A stretch of DNA of 64,000 nucleotides from Pseudomonas sp. MRSN 12121 (GTDB taxonomy: Bacteria > Pseudomonadota > Gammaproteobacteria > Pseudomonadales > Pseudomonadaceae), in assembly GCF_000931465.1 (NCBI RefSeq), contig NZ_CP010892.1:682001-746000 (forward strand), written 5' to 3'. The notes under the pieces are model-generated. The model made no database searches, was not told the origin of the DNA, and worked only from the letters and a program-made list of their open reading frames with translations. Positions 1 to 11,749 of the stretch are shown piece by piece. The position numbers were made by a program, and so were the translations under genes. Within the stretch, counting starts at the first letter, position 1. Each line of letters opens with the position of its first letter.

Positions 1-127
1 AGCTGCCGATAAACTTCTGCCGCGCCGCGTGAGTCACAAGTATTGAGATCGGTCAGCCCGGGCGCTGATCCAGGGTGCATGCTGTACGTCACGCCGCGCG
101 CTATTGATAACGGATGGTGATCCTTAG

Positions 128-1066
128 ATGGACTTCAAAGACTATTACAAGATTCTCGGGGTGGAGCCGACGGCGGACGACAAGGCGATCAAGGCCGCCT
201 ATCGCAAGCTGGCGCGCAAGTACCACCCGGATGTCAGCAAGGAAAAAGACGCCGAAGCCAAGTTCAAGGATGCGTCGGAAGCCTATGAGGCGCTCAAGAG
301 CGCGGACAAGCGGGCCGAGTACGACGATCTGCGGCGCTATGGCCAGCACGGCCAGCCGTTCCAGGGCCCGCCGGGCTGGAAGGGCCGCGCGGACGCGGGC
401 GGCTTTGGCAATGGCGGCGACTTTTCGGACTTCTTCAGTTCGATCTTCGGCAATCGCGGGCCGGGTTTCGGCGGTGGACAATCTCGCAGCGCCGGGCGCC
501 GGGGGCAGGACGTGGAAATGGAATTACCGATCTTCCTGGAAGAGACCCTGTCGACCGAGTCGAAGAAGGTCAGCTTCCAGGTGCCGCAGTACAACGCCGC
601 GGGCCAGCACGTCAGCAACACCAGCAAGAGCCTGAACGTGAAGATCCCGGCGGGCGTCGCCGACGGCGAGCGGATCCGCCTCAAGGGCCAGGGCGCGCCG
701 GGCGTCGGCGGCGGGGCCAACGGCGACCTGTACCTGACCATTCGTTTCGCGCCTCATCCGAAGTTCGATATCGAGGGCGAGAACCTGATCATCACCTTGC
801 CGCTGGCGCCCTGGGAGCTGGCGCTGGGCACCGAGGTCGCGGTGCCGACGCTCACCGGCAAGATCAACCTCAAGGTGCCGGCCGGCAGCCAGAACGGCCA
901 GCGCATGCGCGCCAAGGGCCACGGCCTGCCGAACAAGGCCGGGCAGCGCGGTTATCTGTTCGTGCAACTCAAGGCCGTGATGCCCAAGGCGTCCGGCGAG
1001 GACGTCAAGGCGCTCTGGCAGGAGCTGGCGAAGAAAGCCGCCTTCGACCCGCGGGAGAATTTCTGA
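128..1066 (+). CDS. cbpA: Curved-DNA-binding protein / DnaJ-type co-chaperone CbpA
   Basis: 312 aa. The J domain occupies about residues 4-70 with the HPD tripeptide at 33-35, the motif that stimulates DnaK ATPase. A Gly/Phe-rich linker follows (about 75-125), then two DnaJ C-terminal beta domains (about 130-300). There is no CxxCxGxG zinc-finger region, which separates CbpA from DnaJ. Family knowledge: CbpA is a stress or stationary-phase DnaK partner that also binds curved DNA. The next gene is its dedicated modulator cbpM, 55 bp downstream on the same strand, so the two are very likely an operon. The ATG at 128 begins the canonical MDFKDYY N-terminus. The identification is secure; DNA binding is inferred from the family. 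Confidence 0.96.
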   Translation: MDFKDYYKILGVEPTADDKAIKAAYRKLARKYHPDVSKEKDAEAKFKDASEAYEALKSADKRAEYDDLRRYGQHGQPFQGPPGWKGRADAGGFGNGGDFSDFFSSIFGNRGPGFGGGQSRSAGRRGQDVEMELPIFLEETLSTESKKVSFQVPQYNAAGQHVSNTSKSLNVKIPAGVADGERIRLKGQGAPGVGGGANGDLYLTIRFAPHPKFDIEGENLIITLPLAPWELALGTEVAVPTLTGKINLKVPAGSQNGQRMRAKGHGLPNKAGQRGYLFVQLKAVMPKASGEDVKALWQELAKKAAFDPRENF

Positions 1067-1121
1067 TCCGCGACCACGCCTGACCTGAAACATCTGACCT
1101 GAAACAGAGGAGTCGCCGACC

Positions 1122-1424
1122 ATGAGCACCCTGATCGTTCAGCTGGATATGGAAGAGTTCTGCGAGGTGGCCGATCTGCCGGCTGCCTATGTGATCGAAA
1201 TCGTCGAGCACGGGATCCTCGATCCCCATGGCTCGGCGCCCCGGGACTGGCGCTTTACCGACTACGAACTGGCGGTGGCCAAGCGCGCCGCCAAGTTGCG
1301 GCATGACCTGGAACTGGAGTGGGAAGGCGTCGCCCTGGCGCTGGAACTGCTCGACGAAGTCCGCGAGCTGCGCAACGAAAACCAGATGCTCAGGCAACGC
1401 CTGGGGCGCCTGCTGGCCGATTGA
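1122..1424 (+). CDS. cbpM: Chaperone modulatory protein CbpM
   Basis: 100 aa, the usual CbpM length. It has a MerR-like N-terminal HTH region (about residues 5-65: EEFCEVADLPAAYVIEIVEHGILDP) followed by a C-terminal helix rich in Leu, Glu and Arg (about 70-98). CbpM is known to bind the J domain of CbpA and inhibit both its co-chaperone and DNA-binding activities. It follows cbpA on the same strand and is preceded by a good ribosome binding site (AGAGGAG) about 10 nt before the ATG. A REP pair starts eight bases after the stop and probably marks the 3' end of the operon. Confidence 0.93.
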   Translation: MSTLIVQLDMEEFCEVADLPAAYVIEIVEHGILDPHGSAPRDWRFTDYELAVAKRAAKLRHDLELEWEGVALALELLDEVRELRNENQMLRQRLGRLLAD

Positions 1425-1431
1425 CCAAGCC

Positions 1432-1520
1432 TGTAGGAGCGAGGCTTGCCCGCGATAGGAACACCGCGTTTGCGCCTGCACACCGCGTTATCGTTCATCG
1501 CGAGCACGCTTCGCTCCTAC
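1432..1520. repeat. REP pair (inverted) between cbpM and histidine kinase gene
   Basis: Two inverted copies of the local REP sequence: left arm starts TGTAGGAGCGAGGCTTGCCC, right arm ends CTTCGCTCCTACA. The right arm is the CGCGAGCA...CTTCG variant rather than the CGCGGGCAAG form. It lies between converging genes, and its CTA (1517-1519) is the TAG stop codon of the kinase gene on the minus strand. Confidence 0.9.
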
Positions 1521-2659
1521 AGCGATTCGACGCGGGACACGCGGGGCAGGATTACGGTGAAAGTGGTGCCTTCGACGTCGCTGGAGCTGACCTCGATGCT
1601 GCCCTGGTGGGCATTGACCACTTCCTTGACGATGAACAGGCCCAACCCCAGGCTGGTGGGCGACCCACTGGACTCTTCGCCGGAGCTGCGCACCAACGGA
1701 TCGAACAGCGTGTTCAGCGCCTCCTTGGGAATCGGCTGACCCTGGTTGTGGATGGTCAGCCGTACCTGCTCGGCACCGCCAATGATGGCCACGGTCACTG
1801 TGCGATTGTCGCCACCGTGTTGCAGGGCGTTGCCGATCAGGTTCTGCAACATCTGTTCGATGCGCCGGCGATCCCAGATGCCATGGCTGGCGCCTTGCAC
1901 GCTGAGCTTGGGCGTACTGCCCGGCCGGCCGGCGCAGGCTTCGTCGAGGGCCGCTTTGGCGGCGCTGGCCATGTCCATCGGCGCCGGCTCGATGGGCAGG
2001 CCGCTGCCCAGGCGGCTGCGCACGAACTCCAGCAGGTCGCCGACCATCGTCGTCATATGCCGGGAGCCGCTCTGGATCCGCGATACGTAGACCTGCGCGT
2101 CGGCGTCCAGCGCGACTTTGCGCGCCAGCAACTCGGTGGACATGCTCACCGCCTGCAAGGGCGCCCGCAGGTCGTGGCCGAGAATCGCCAGGAAGATATC
2201 CCGCGAGCGGTCGACCTGTTCGGCATAGGCCGTGGTGGATTCGGTCATCGCCTCGTCGATGGCTTCGTTGAAGCGGATCAGGTCCTGGAAATGCACGATG
2301 TCCGGCGACCCCAGTTCGGCCAGCCAGAGGCGGATCACACAGGCGCGCAGGTGGCGGAATTCCGAGGTGGTCTGTACCAGGTTGAAACCCACGTTATGGC
2401 GCAATTCGCCATGGCTGGCGGCGGCCGTATCCAGGCTTGAGCTTTTCTCCGGTGCCTGGCCCCGGGACTTGGCCGCCTGCTCGCTGTCGGTCTGGGCGCT
2501 CTGCATGTCGCGCGCGGCGGCGAGCAGGATGGATTTTGCGTGATCGCGCAGTTGCAGGTGGCTCAGGGCGTTGGCCTGCGGGGCGATGGACCTGGCGAAC
2601 CGCTCCCATTCGTCGACGATGTGATCGACCTGTTGCACGATAAAGTCGGGTAGACGCAT
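1517..2659 (-). CDS. Orphan sensor histidine kinase
   Basis: 380 aa, no predicted membrane segment. The N-terminal ~145 residues form a helical sensor region of the RsbRD-like kind. HisKA follows with the phospho-acceptor His162 in the ILGHDLRAPLQA box, then HATPase_c with the N box NLIGNALQHG (about 280) and a glycine box LGLGLFIVKE near 350. The G1 position reads HNQGQPIP, with Asn where DxGxG normally has Asp. The start at 2659 was chosen because upstream codons run antisense-like through an unconserved region, and MRLPDFI is a natural N-terminus. No response regulator is adjacent, so its partner is unknown. The stop codon is supplied by a REP sequence. Confidence 0.85.
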   Translation of the reverse strand: MRLPDFIVQQVDHIVDEWERFARSIAPQANALSHLQLRDHAKSILLAAARDMQSAQTDSEQAAKSRGQAPEKSSSLDTAAASHGELRHNVGFNLVQTTSEFRHLRACVIRLWLAELGSPDIVHFQDLIRFNEAIDEAMTESTTAYAEQVDRSRDIFLAILGHDLRAPLQAVSMSTELLARKVALDADAQVYVSRIQSGSRHMTTMVGDLLEFVRSRLGSGLPIEPAPMDMASAAKAALDEACAGRPGSTPKLSVQGASHGIWDRRRIEQMLQNLIGNALQHGGDNRTVTVAIIGGAEQVRLTIHNQGQPIPKEALNTLFDPLVRSSGEESSGSPTSLGLGLFIVKEVVNAHQGSIEVSSSDVEGTTFTVILPRVSRVESL

Positions 2660-2798
2660 GGCCAGGGACCTTTTCAGGCGGCAAGAGAAAGGAAGAAGGA
2701 AAGGCGTTTCGATTTTAGTCGTACTTCGGCGTTTCGACACGCCGCGGCAGCGGGATTTCTTGACCGGCGGACGCCCAGGCCGGGCGCCCGCCACCAGC

Positions 2799-2808
2799 GG
2801 GGGGGGGG
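2799..2808. other. Ten-base G homopolymer abutting the ureC stop codon
   Basis: An uninterrupted run of ten G (ten C on the coding strand) immediately follows the TAG stop of ureC. It is noncoding in this reading. Its length may vary by slippage or be a sequencing error. Confidence 0.6.
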
Positions 2809-4509
<1,701 letters not shown>

Positions 4510-4556
4510 GTACTGGCCCTGGGATTCAATTGGATTTGAGACCGCTCGCGTAGCTC

Positions 4557-4624
4557 GCTATCGCGGGCAAGCTCGCTCCTACACATACAGCGCGATCCCG
4601 TAGGAGCGAGGCTTGCCCGCGATG
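4557..4624. repeat. REP pair between ureB and ureC
   Basis: Inverted REP copies with arms ATCGCGGGCAAGCTCGCTCC and GTAGGAGCGAGGCTTGCCCG separated by about 16 nt. They lie inside the urease operon and may stabilise the upstream mRNA or modulate ureC levels. Confidence 0.88.
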
Positions 4625-4646
4625 GCGTCAGAACAGGCAATGCACC

Positions 4647-6460
<1,814 letters not shown>

Positions 6461-6471
6461 AATATCGGTGT

Positions 6472-7311
6472 TCATGTGTTCCAGATCCTCGGTGGCAGTG
6501 CCTCGCGCCCCAGCAGGGCGGGGCGCAGCAGGCGCCACAGGTCGATCAGCCAGGCCCGGGCCAGCAGCGTTTCGCTGGCCAGGCAACGGGCCACCAGCAG
6601 GCCCGGCAGTTGCGTCAGGTCGCCGCGCACGGCGTGGCCCAGCGAGCGGCAGCGTTCCAGCAGCTCGGCGTCGATTTCGCCGCTGGCCAGCAAGGTGGCG
6701 AACACCGGCTGGCCGTCCAGGCCGATCGGCGAGTCGAGCAGGCCGTCGCCGCCGACAAGACGCTGGCGTTCGTGCCAGAGCAACTGGCCGTCGCGGCGGA
6801 TGTCCAGGCGCGAATGGAAATGCCCCTGCTCGAACCGCTCGTCGCTGGCGGGCCGGCCCAGCGCCACCACGTCCCAGTAGAACAGCCGGGCGTCGCCTTG
6901 CAGCTCGATGCGGGTGCTCAGCTCGGCCTGGGCGGCGCTGAACACAATGGTTTCCTGGGGCAGCCATTCCAGTGTGGCACCGGTGGCGATAGTCAATTCC
7001 AGGGTCTGATAGGCGGGCCCGGTGGCGCGATACCACTTGGCCGCGCCGGGGCTGGTCAGTTGCGCCCAGGCATCGCGGTCGACGCTGGCGCGGATCTGCA
7101 GGCGGTCGCCGCCGGCGATACCGCCGGGCGGATGGACAATGATGTGCTGGCAGACCTCGGGGCCTTCGGCGTACAGGTGCTTCTGCACCCGCAGCGGGCC
7201 CTGGTGCCGGCGCAGGACCGGGCGCGTGCTGTCGCCGTAGCGGGCATAGCCGAGTTCCAGCTCGGCGTGCCAGCTGGGCGTGAACAGGGCGGTGGAAGCG
7301 GGCAGGTTCAT
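6472..7311 (-). CDS. ureD: Urease accessory protein UreD
   Basis: 279 aa, the usual size. UreD (UreH) docks with UreF and UreG on apo-urease and channels nickel to the active site. The family core is recognisable: [14 protein letters not shown] near residues 60-75, [13 protein letters not shown] near 115-130 and [17 protein letters not shown] near 145-165. It is encoded directly after urtE (42 bp gap) and before ureA, the same order as in P. aeruginosa. UreE, UreF and UreG must be supplied from elsewhere. Confidence 0.96.
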   Translation of the reverse strand: MNLPASTALFTPSWHAELELGYARYGDSTRPVLRRHQGPLRVQKHLYAEGPEVCQHIIVHPPGGIAGGDRLQIRASVDRDAWAQLTSPGAAKWYRATGPAYQTLELTIATGATLEWLPQETIVFSAAQAELSTRIELQGDARLFYWDVVALGRPASDERFEQGHFHSRLDIRRDGQLLWHERQRLVGGDGLLDSPIGLDGQPVFATLLASGEIDAELLERCRSLGHAVRGDLTQLPGLLVARCLASETLLARAWLIDLWRLLRPALLGREALPPRIWNT

Positions 7312-7353
7312 GATTCGTGCTTACAGTCCGGACACTTCGGGCTAGATCCTAAC

Positions 7354-8052
7354 CTAGATGGCTACCAGGCCGCGTACACCTTCTGCTTCCATGTGCTGGC
7401 CCTGGCCCTGCTGGACGATTTCGCCACGGGACATCACCAGGTAGCGGTCGGCCAGTTCGGCGGCAAAATCGTAGAACTGTTCCACCAGCAGGATGGCCAT
7501 GTCGCCGCGCGCCGCGAGTTGCTTGATCACCGCGCCGATTTCCTTGATCACCGACGGCTGGATGCCCTCGGTGGGTTCGTCGAGGATCAGCAGCCGCGGC
7601 CGGCTGGCCAGGGCCCGGCCGATGGCCAGCTGTTGCTGCTGGCCGCCGGACAGGTCGCCGCCGCGCCGCTGTTTCATTTGCAGCAGCACCGGGAACAGCT
7701 CGTAGATGAAGGCCGGGACCTCCCTGGCTTCTTTGGCGGGAAACCGCGAAAGCCCCATCAGCAGGTTCTCCTCCACGGTCAGGCGGGCGAAGATCTCCCG
7801 GCCCTGGGGCACGTAGGCGATGCCGGCGTGCACCCGCTGGTGCGGTTTGTAGCCGGTGATGGCCTGGCCTTCCCAGGTCACCGCGCCTTCCCTGGCGGGC
7901 AGCAGGCCCATCAGGCATTTGAGCAGGGTGGTCTTGCCCACCCCGTTGCGCCCGAGCAGGCAGGTGACTTCGCCGACCTTCGCCTCGAAGCTCAGGCCCC
8001 GCAGGATGTGGCTACCGCCGTAGTACTGGTGCAGCTTGTCGACTTGCAGCAT
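7354..8052 (-). CDS. urtE: Urea ABC transporter ATP-binding subunit UrtE
   Basis: 232 aa LivF-like ATPase. The Walker A GRNGVGKTT is at residues 34-42, followed by the signature LSGGQQQQLAIGRAL, Walker B LLILDEPTEGIQPSVI and the H loop VEQF. It is one of two ATPases powering high-affinity urea import. It is separated from urtD by 146 bp containing REP sequence, so it may rely on readthrough of the operon. Confidence 0.96.
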   Translation of the reverse strand: MLQVDKLHQYYGGSHILRGLSFEAKVGEVTCLLGRNGVGKTTLLKCLMGLLPAREGAVTWEGQAITGYKPHQRVHAGIAYVPQGREIFARLTVEENLLMGLSRFPAKEAREVPAFIYELFPVLLQMKQRRGGDLSGGQQQQLAIGRALASRPRLLILDEPTEGIQPSVIKEIGAVIKQLAARGDMAILLVEQFYDFAAELADRYLVMSRGEIVQQGQGQHMEAEGVRGLVAI

Positions 8053-8100
8053 GTCCGGTTTCCTTTAAACAAACTGCAGGAGCATGGGGGGACGCCCAGT

Positions 8101-8190
8101 CCTTGCCCGCGAAGAACCTGAAAGCGATGCGTTCATTCAGGCAGCACGCGTCATCGTTAACGTCCATCGCGGGCAAGCCTCGCTCCTACA
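8101..8190. repeat. REP pair with a decayed left arm between urtD and urtE
   Basis: The right arm (CGGGCAAGCCTCGCTCCTAC) is intact. The left arm is reduced to CCTTGCCCGCGA around 8101-8112. Confidence 0.7.
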
Positions 8191-8198
8191 GATAGCCA

Positions 8199-9059
8199 TC
8201 AGCGGCCGAGGTAGACCTCGATCACCCGTGGGTTTTCCTGCACCTGTTCCAGCGACCCTTCGGCCAGCACGCTGCCCTGGTGCAGCACGGTCACGTGGTC
8301 GGCGATCGCGCCGACGAAGCCCATGTCGTGTTCCACCACCATCAGCGAATGCTTGCCGGCCAGGCTTTTGAACAGCTCGGCGGTGAACTCGGTCTCGGCG
8401 TCGGTCATGCCCGCCACCGGTTCGTCGAGTAGCAGCAGTTGCGGGTCCTGCATCAGCAGCATGCCGATCTCCAGGAACTGTTTCTGGCCGTGGGACAGCA
8501 GGCCGGCCGGGCGTTGCGCCGAGGACGTCAGGCGAATGGTCTCCAGCACTTCGTCGATCCGGTCTTTCTGCTCCCCGGAAAGTTTCGCCCGCAGGCTGGC
8601 CCACACCGACTTGTCGGTGTTCTGCGCCAGCTCCAGGTTCTCGAACACGCTCAGGGCCTCGAACACCGTGGGCTTCTGGAACTTGCGGCCGATCCCGGCC
8701 TGGGCGATGCGCACCTCGCTCATCTGCGTCAGGTCCAGGGTCTCGCCGAACCAGGCCTTGCCCTGGGTGGGGCGGGTCTTGCCGGTGATCACGTCCATCA
8801 GGGTGGTCTTGCCCGCGCCGTTGGGGCCGATGATGCAGCGCAGCTCACCGACGCCGATGTAGAGGTTCAGGTCGTTGAGCGCCTTGAAACCGTCGAAGCT
8901 GACGCTGATGTCTTCCAGGGTCAGGATGGTGCCGTGGCGGGTGTTCAGGCCCTGGCCCGCCGCCTGGCCGAGGCCGATGGCGTCGCGGCCGCTGCCGGCA
9001 TCTTTATTGCTGTCGAGGATGGGTTCGAGCATGAAGTCCGCCGTCGGTGTGATTCTCAT
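8199..9059 (-). CDS. urtD: Urea ABC transporter ATP-binding subunit UrtD
   Basis: 286 aa LivG-like ATPase. Walker A GPNGAGKTT is at residues 78-86, the signature is LLSHGQKQFLEIG, Walker B is LLLLDEPVAGM, and the H loop is VVEHDM. About 40 residues precede the ATPase fold, longer than LivG, and are probably unstructured; an internal start at Met10 is possible. The ATG at 9059 overlaps the urtC stop by four bases, which supports it. It acts with UrtE, UrtB and UrtC. Confidence 0.95.
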   Translation of the reverse strand: MRITPTADFMLEPILDSNKDAGSGRDAIGLGQAAGQGLNTRHGTILTLEDISVSFDGFKALNDLNLYIGVGELRCIIGPNGAGKTTLMDVITGKTRPTQGKAWFGETLDLTQMSEVRIAQAGIGRKFQKPTVFEALSVFENLELAQNTDKSVWASLRAKLSGEQKDRIDEVLETIRLTSSAQRPAGLLSHGQKQFLEIGMLLMQDPQLLLLDEPVAGMTDAETEFTAELFKSLAGKHSLMVVEHDMGFVGAIADHVTVLHQGSVLAEGSLEQVQENPRVIEVYLGR

Positions 9060-10135
9060 GATTCGCCCCTTTTCTTCAGCAAGCCGATCACGCCCTTGGG
9101 CAGGTACAGGGTCACGCCGATGAACAGCGCGCCGAGGAAGAACAGCCAGTATTCCGGGAAGGCCACGGTGAACCAGCTCTTCATGCCGTTGACCAGCCCG
9201 GCGCCGAGCAGCGGCCCAACCAGCGTGCCGCGACCGCCCAGGGCGACCCACACGGCGGCCTCGATGGAGTTGGTCGGCGACATCTCGCTGGGGTTGATGA
9301 TGCCCACCTGCGGCACGTACAAGGCGCCGGCGAGGCCGCACAGCACCGCGCTCAGCACCCAGACGAACAGCTTGAAGCCGCGCGGGTCGTAGCCGCAGAA
9401 CATCAGGCGGTTCTCGGCGTCGCGCAGGGCGGTCAGCACCCGGCCGAACTTGCTCCGGGCCAGGCGCCAGCCGATGTACAGGCTGGCCACCAGCAACAGC
9501 ACGGTGGCCAGGAACAGCACCGCGCGGGTGCCCGGCTCGGTGATGCCGAAGCCGAGGATGCTGCGGAAGTTGGTGAAGCCGTTGTTGCCGCCAAAGCCGG
9601 TCTCGTTGCGAAAGAACAGCAGCATGCCGGCGAAGGTCAGGGCCTGGGTCATGATCGAGAAATACACGCCCTTGATCCGCGAACGAAAGGCGAAGAAGCC
9701 GAACACCAGCGCCAGCACTCCCGGCGCCAGCACCACCAGGCACAGCGCCCAGAGGAAACTGTCGGTGCCGGCCCAGTACCAGGGCAGTTCGCTCCACGAC
9801 AGGAAGGTCATGAACGCCGGCAGGGCGTCGCCCGCCGCCTGGCGCATCAGGTACATGCCCATGGCGTAGCCGCCGAGGGCGAAGAACAGCCCGTGGCCCA
9901 GGGACAGCAGCCCGGCGTAGCCCCAGACCAGGTCCAGGGCCAGGGCGACTATGGCGTAGCAGAGGATCTTGCCCACCAGGGTCAGGGTGTAGGCCGAGAT
10001 GTGCAGCGCGCTGTCCGCCGGCAGCAGCGACAGCAGCGGCAGGGCAATCAACAGCGCAAGCACCGCGGCGCCGAGGGCCATCGTGAGTTTCGGGCCAGCC
10101 TTTTGGGTGGCTGTGACTAAGAGGGGCTGGTTCAT
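9056..10135 (-). CDS. urtC: Urea ABC transporter permease UrtC
   Basis: 359 aa LivM-type permease with about eight to ten hydrophobic helices (for example residues 15-35, LTMALGAAVLALLIALPLLSL). The conserved cytoplasmic loop DAENRLMFCGYDPRGFKLFVWVLSA couples to the ATPases. The start at 10135 gives MNQPLLVTATQKAG and overlaps the urtB stop, consistent with translational coupling. With UrtB it forms the transmembrane channel for urea. Confidence 0.95.
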   Translation of the reverse strand: MNQPLLVTATQKAGPKLTMALGAAVLALLIALPLLSLLPADSALHISAYTLTLVGKILCYAIVALALDLVWGYAGLLSLGHGLFFALGGYAMGMYLMRQAAGDALPAFMTFLSWSELPWYWAGTDSFLWALCLVVLAPGVLALVFGFFAFRSRIKGVYFSIMTQALTFAGMLLFFRNETGFGGNNGFTNFRSILGFGITEPGTRAVLFLATVLLLVASLYIGWRLARSKFGRVLTALRDAENRLMFCGYDPRGFKLFVWVLSAVLCGLAGALYVPQVGIINPSEMSPTNSIEAAVWVALGGRGTLVGPLLGAGLVNGMKSWFTVAFPEYWLFFLGALFIGVTLYLPKGVIGLLKKRGES

Positions 10136-11631
10136 CAGTCGATCACCCGTCCTTTCAGTGCGAAGAGGCCTTGCGGACGTTTCTGAATAAACAGAATGAT
10201 CAGCGCCAGGATCAGGATCTTGCCGAGCACGGCGCCGATCTGCGGTTCGAGAATCTTGTTGGCGACCCCCAGGCCGAAGGCGGCGAACACACTGCCGGCC
10301 AGTTGGCCGACGCCGCCGAGCACCACCACCAGGAACGAGTCGATGATGTAGCTCTGGCCCAGGTCCGGGCCGACGTTGCCGATCTGGCTCAGGGCCACGC
10401 CGCCGAGGCCGGCGATGCCGGAGCCAAGGCCGAAGGCGAGCATGTCCACCCGGCCGGTGGGCACGCCGCAGCAGGCGGCCATGTTGCGGTTCTGGGTAAC
10501 GGCGCGCACGTTCAGGCCCAGGCGGGTCTTGTTCAGCAGCAGCCAGGTCAGCACCACCACGAACAGCGCGAAGGCGATGATCACGATGCGGTTGTAGGGC
10601 AGCACCAGGTTGGGCAGCACCTGGACCCCGCCCGACAGCCAGGCCGGGTTCGCCACCTCGACGTTCTGCGCGCCGAAGACCAGGCGTACCAGCTGGATCA
10701 GCATCAGGCTGATGCCCCAGGTGGCCAGCAGGGTTTCCAGTGGCCGGCCGTAGAGGTGACGGATCACCGTGCGCTCCAGGGCCATGCCGATGCCGGCGGT
10801 GACGAAGAACGCCACTGGCAGCGCGAGCAGCGGGTAGAACTCGATGGCCTGCGGCGCATAGCGCTGGAACAGCCACTGCACCATGTAGGTGGCGTAGGCG
10901 CCGAGCATCAGCATCTCGCCGTGGGCCATGTTGATCACCCCGAGCAGGCCGAAGGTGATCGCCAGGCCGAGGGCCGCCAGCAGCAGGATCGAACCCAGGG
11001 AGAGGCCGCTGAACGCCTGGCCGAGCACTTCGCCCACCAGCAGCTTGCGCTTGACCTGGGCCAGGCTGGTTTCGGCGGCGGTACGCACCCCGGCATCGGC
11101 TTCGACGCCGGGGGCGAGCAGGCTTTCGAGGCGGGTGCGCGCCAGCGGGTCGCCGGTCTCGCCCAGCAGGCGCACGGCGGCCAGGCGCACGGCCGGGTCG
11201 CTGTCCACCAGTTGCAGGTTGGCCAGGGCCAGGCCCAGGGCGTCGTGCACGCCTGGGTCGCGTTCGGCGGCCAGGGCGCCGTCGAGGAATTTAAGCTGCG
11301 CCGGCCGGGCGCTCTTCTGCAATTGCCGGGCGGCGGCCAGGCGGACGCCGGGATCGGCGGCGAGCAGTTGGTGGCTGGCCAGGGCATTGTCGATCAGGCC
11401 GCGCAGGCGGTTGTTCAGGCGCAGGGGCTTGGTTTCCCCGGCGATGTTCAGTTGGCCTTGCTGCAAGGCGCCGAGCAGTTCGATGCGCGCCGGGTCGGGC
11501 TGTGCGGCCCAGGCTTCCAGGAGCCGGGCCTGCTCGCCGGAATTGCCGGCAACGAAGTCTTCGGCATCGCCGGCGTGGGCGGCGAGCGGCAACAGCAGGA
11601 GGCAGGCCATAAGCAGACGATAAAGCGACAT
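10135..11631 (-). CDS. urtB: Urea ABC transporter permease UrtB
   Basis: 498 aa. A signal peptide-like start (LYRLLMACLLLLPLAAHA) is followed by a roughly 170-residue periplasmic, HEAT-like alpha-helical extension, then a LivH-type permease domain (about residues 200-495). The long N-terminal extension is normal for UrtB and absent in LivH. The ATG at 11631 was chosen over a GTG six bases upstream because AAGGA lies 7 nt before this ATG. It is second in the urtABCDE cluster. Confidence 0.95.
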   Translation of the reverse strand: MSLYRLLMACLLLLPLAAHAGDAEDFVAGNSGEQARLLEAWAAQPDPARIELLGALQQGQLNIAGETKPLRLNNRLRGLIDNALASHQLLAADPGVRLAAARQLQKSARPAQLKFLDGALAAERDPGVHDALGLALANLQLVDSDPAVRLAAVRLLGETGDPLARTRLESLLAPGVEADAGVRTAAETSLAQVKRKLLVGEVLGQAFSGLSLGSILLLAALGLAITFGLLGVINMAHGEMLMLGAYATYMVQWLFQRYAPQAIEFYPLLALPVAFFVTAGIGMALERTVIRHLYGRPLETLLATWGISLMLIQLVRLVFGAQNVEVANPAWLSGGVQVLPNLVLPYNRIVIIAFALFVVVLTWLLLNKTRLGLNVRAVTQNRNMAACCGVPTGRVDMLAFGLGSGIAGLGGVALSQIGNVGPDLGQSYIIDSFLVVVLGGVGQLAGSVFAAFGLGVANKILEPQIGAVLGKILILALIILFIQKRPQGLFALKGRVID

Positions 11632-11660
11632 GGTCACGTCCTTGAATACGACAGAGAACC

Positions 11661-11734
11661 CTGTAGGAGCGGAGCTTGCCCGCGATAGCGGTATTCCTGA
11701 CCCACCGCTATCGCGGGCAAGCCTCGCTCCTACA
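11661..11734. repeat. REP pair between urtA and urtB
   Basis: Inverted arms TGTAGGAGCGGAGCTTGCCC and GGGCAAGCCTCGCTCCTACA. The inner stem is extended by CGATAGCGG/CCGCTATCG, so the transcript would form a very stable hairpin. It may attenuate transcription or protect the abundant urtA mRNA. Confidence 0.92.
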
Positions 11735-11749
11735 AAAAGGGGGCGGCGG

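Noticed and set aside
1..127. Coding sequence at the left edge of the window
   Set aside because: No frame of useful length or recognisable product could be supported; treated as the cbpA upstream region.
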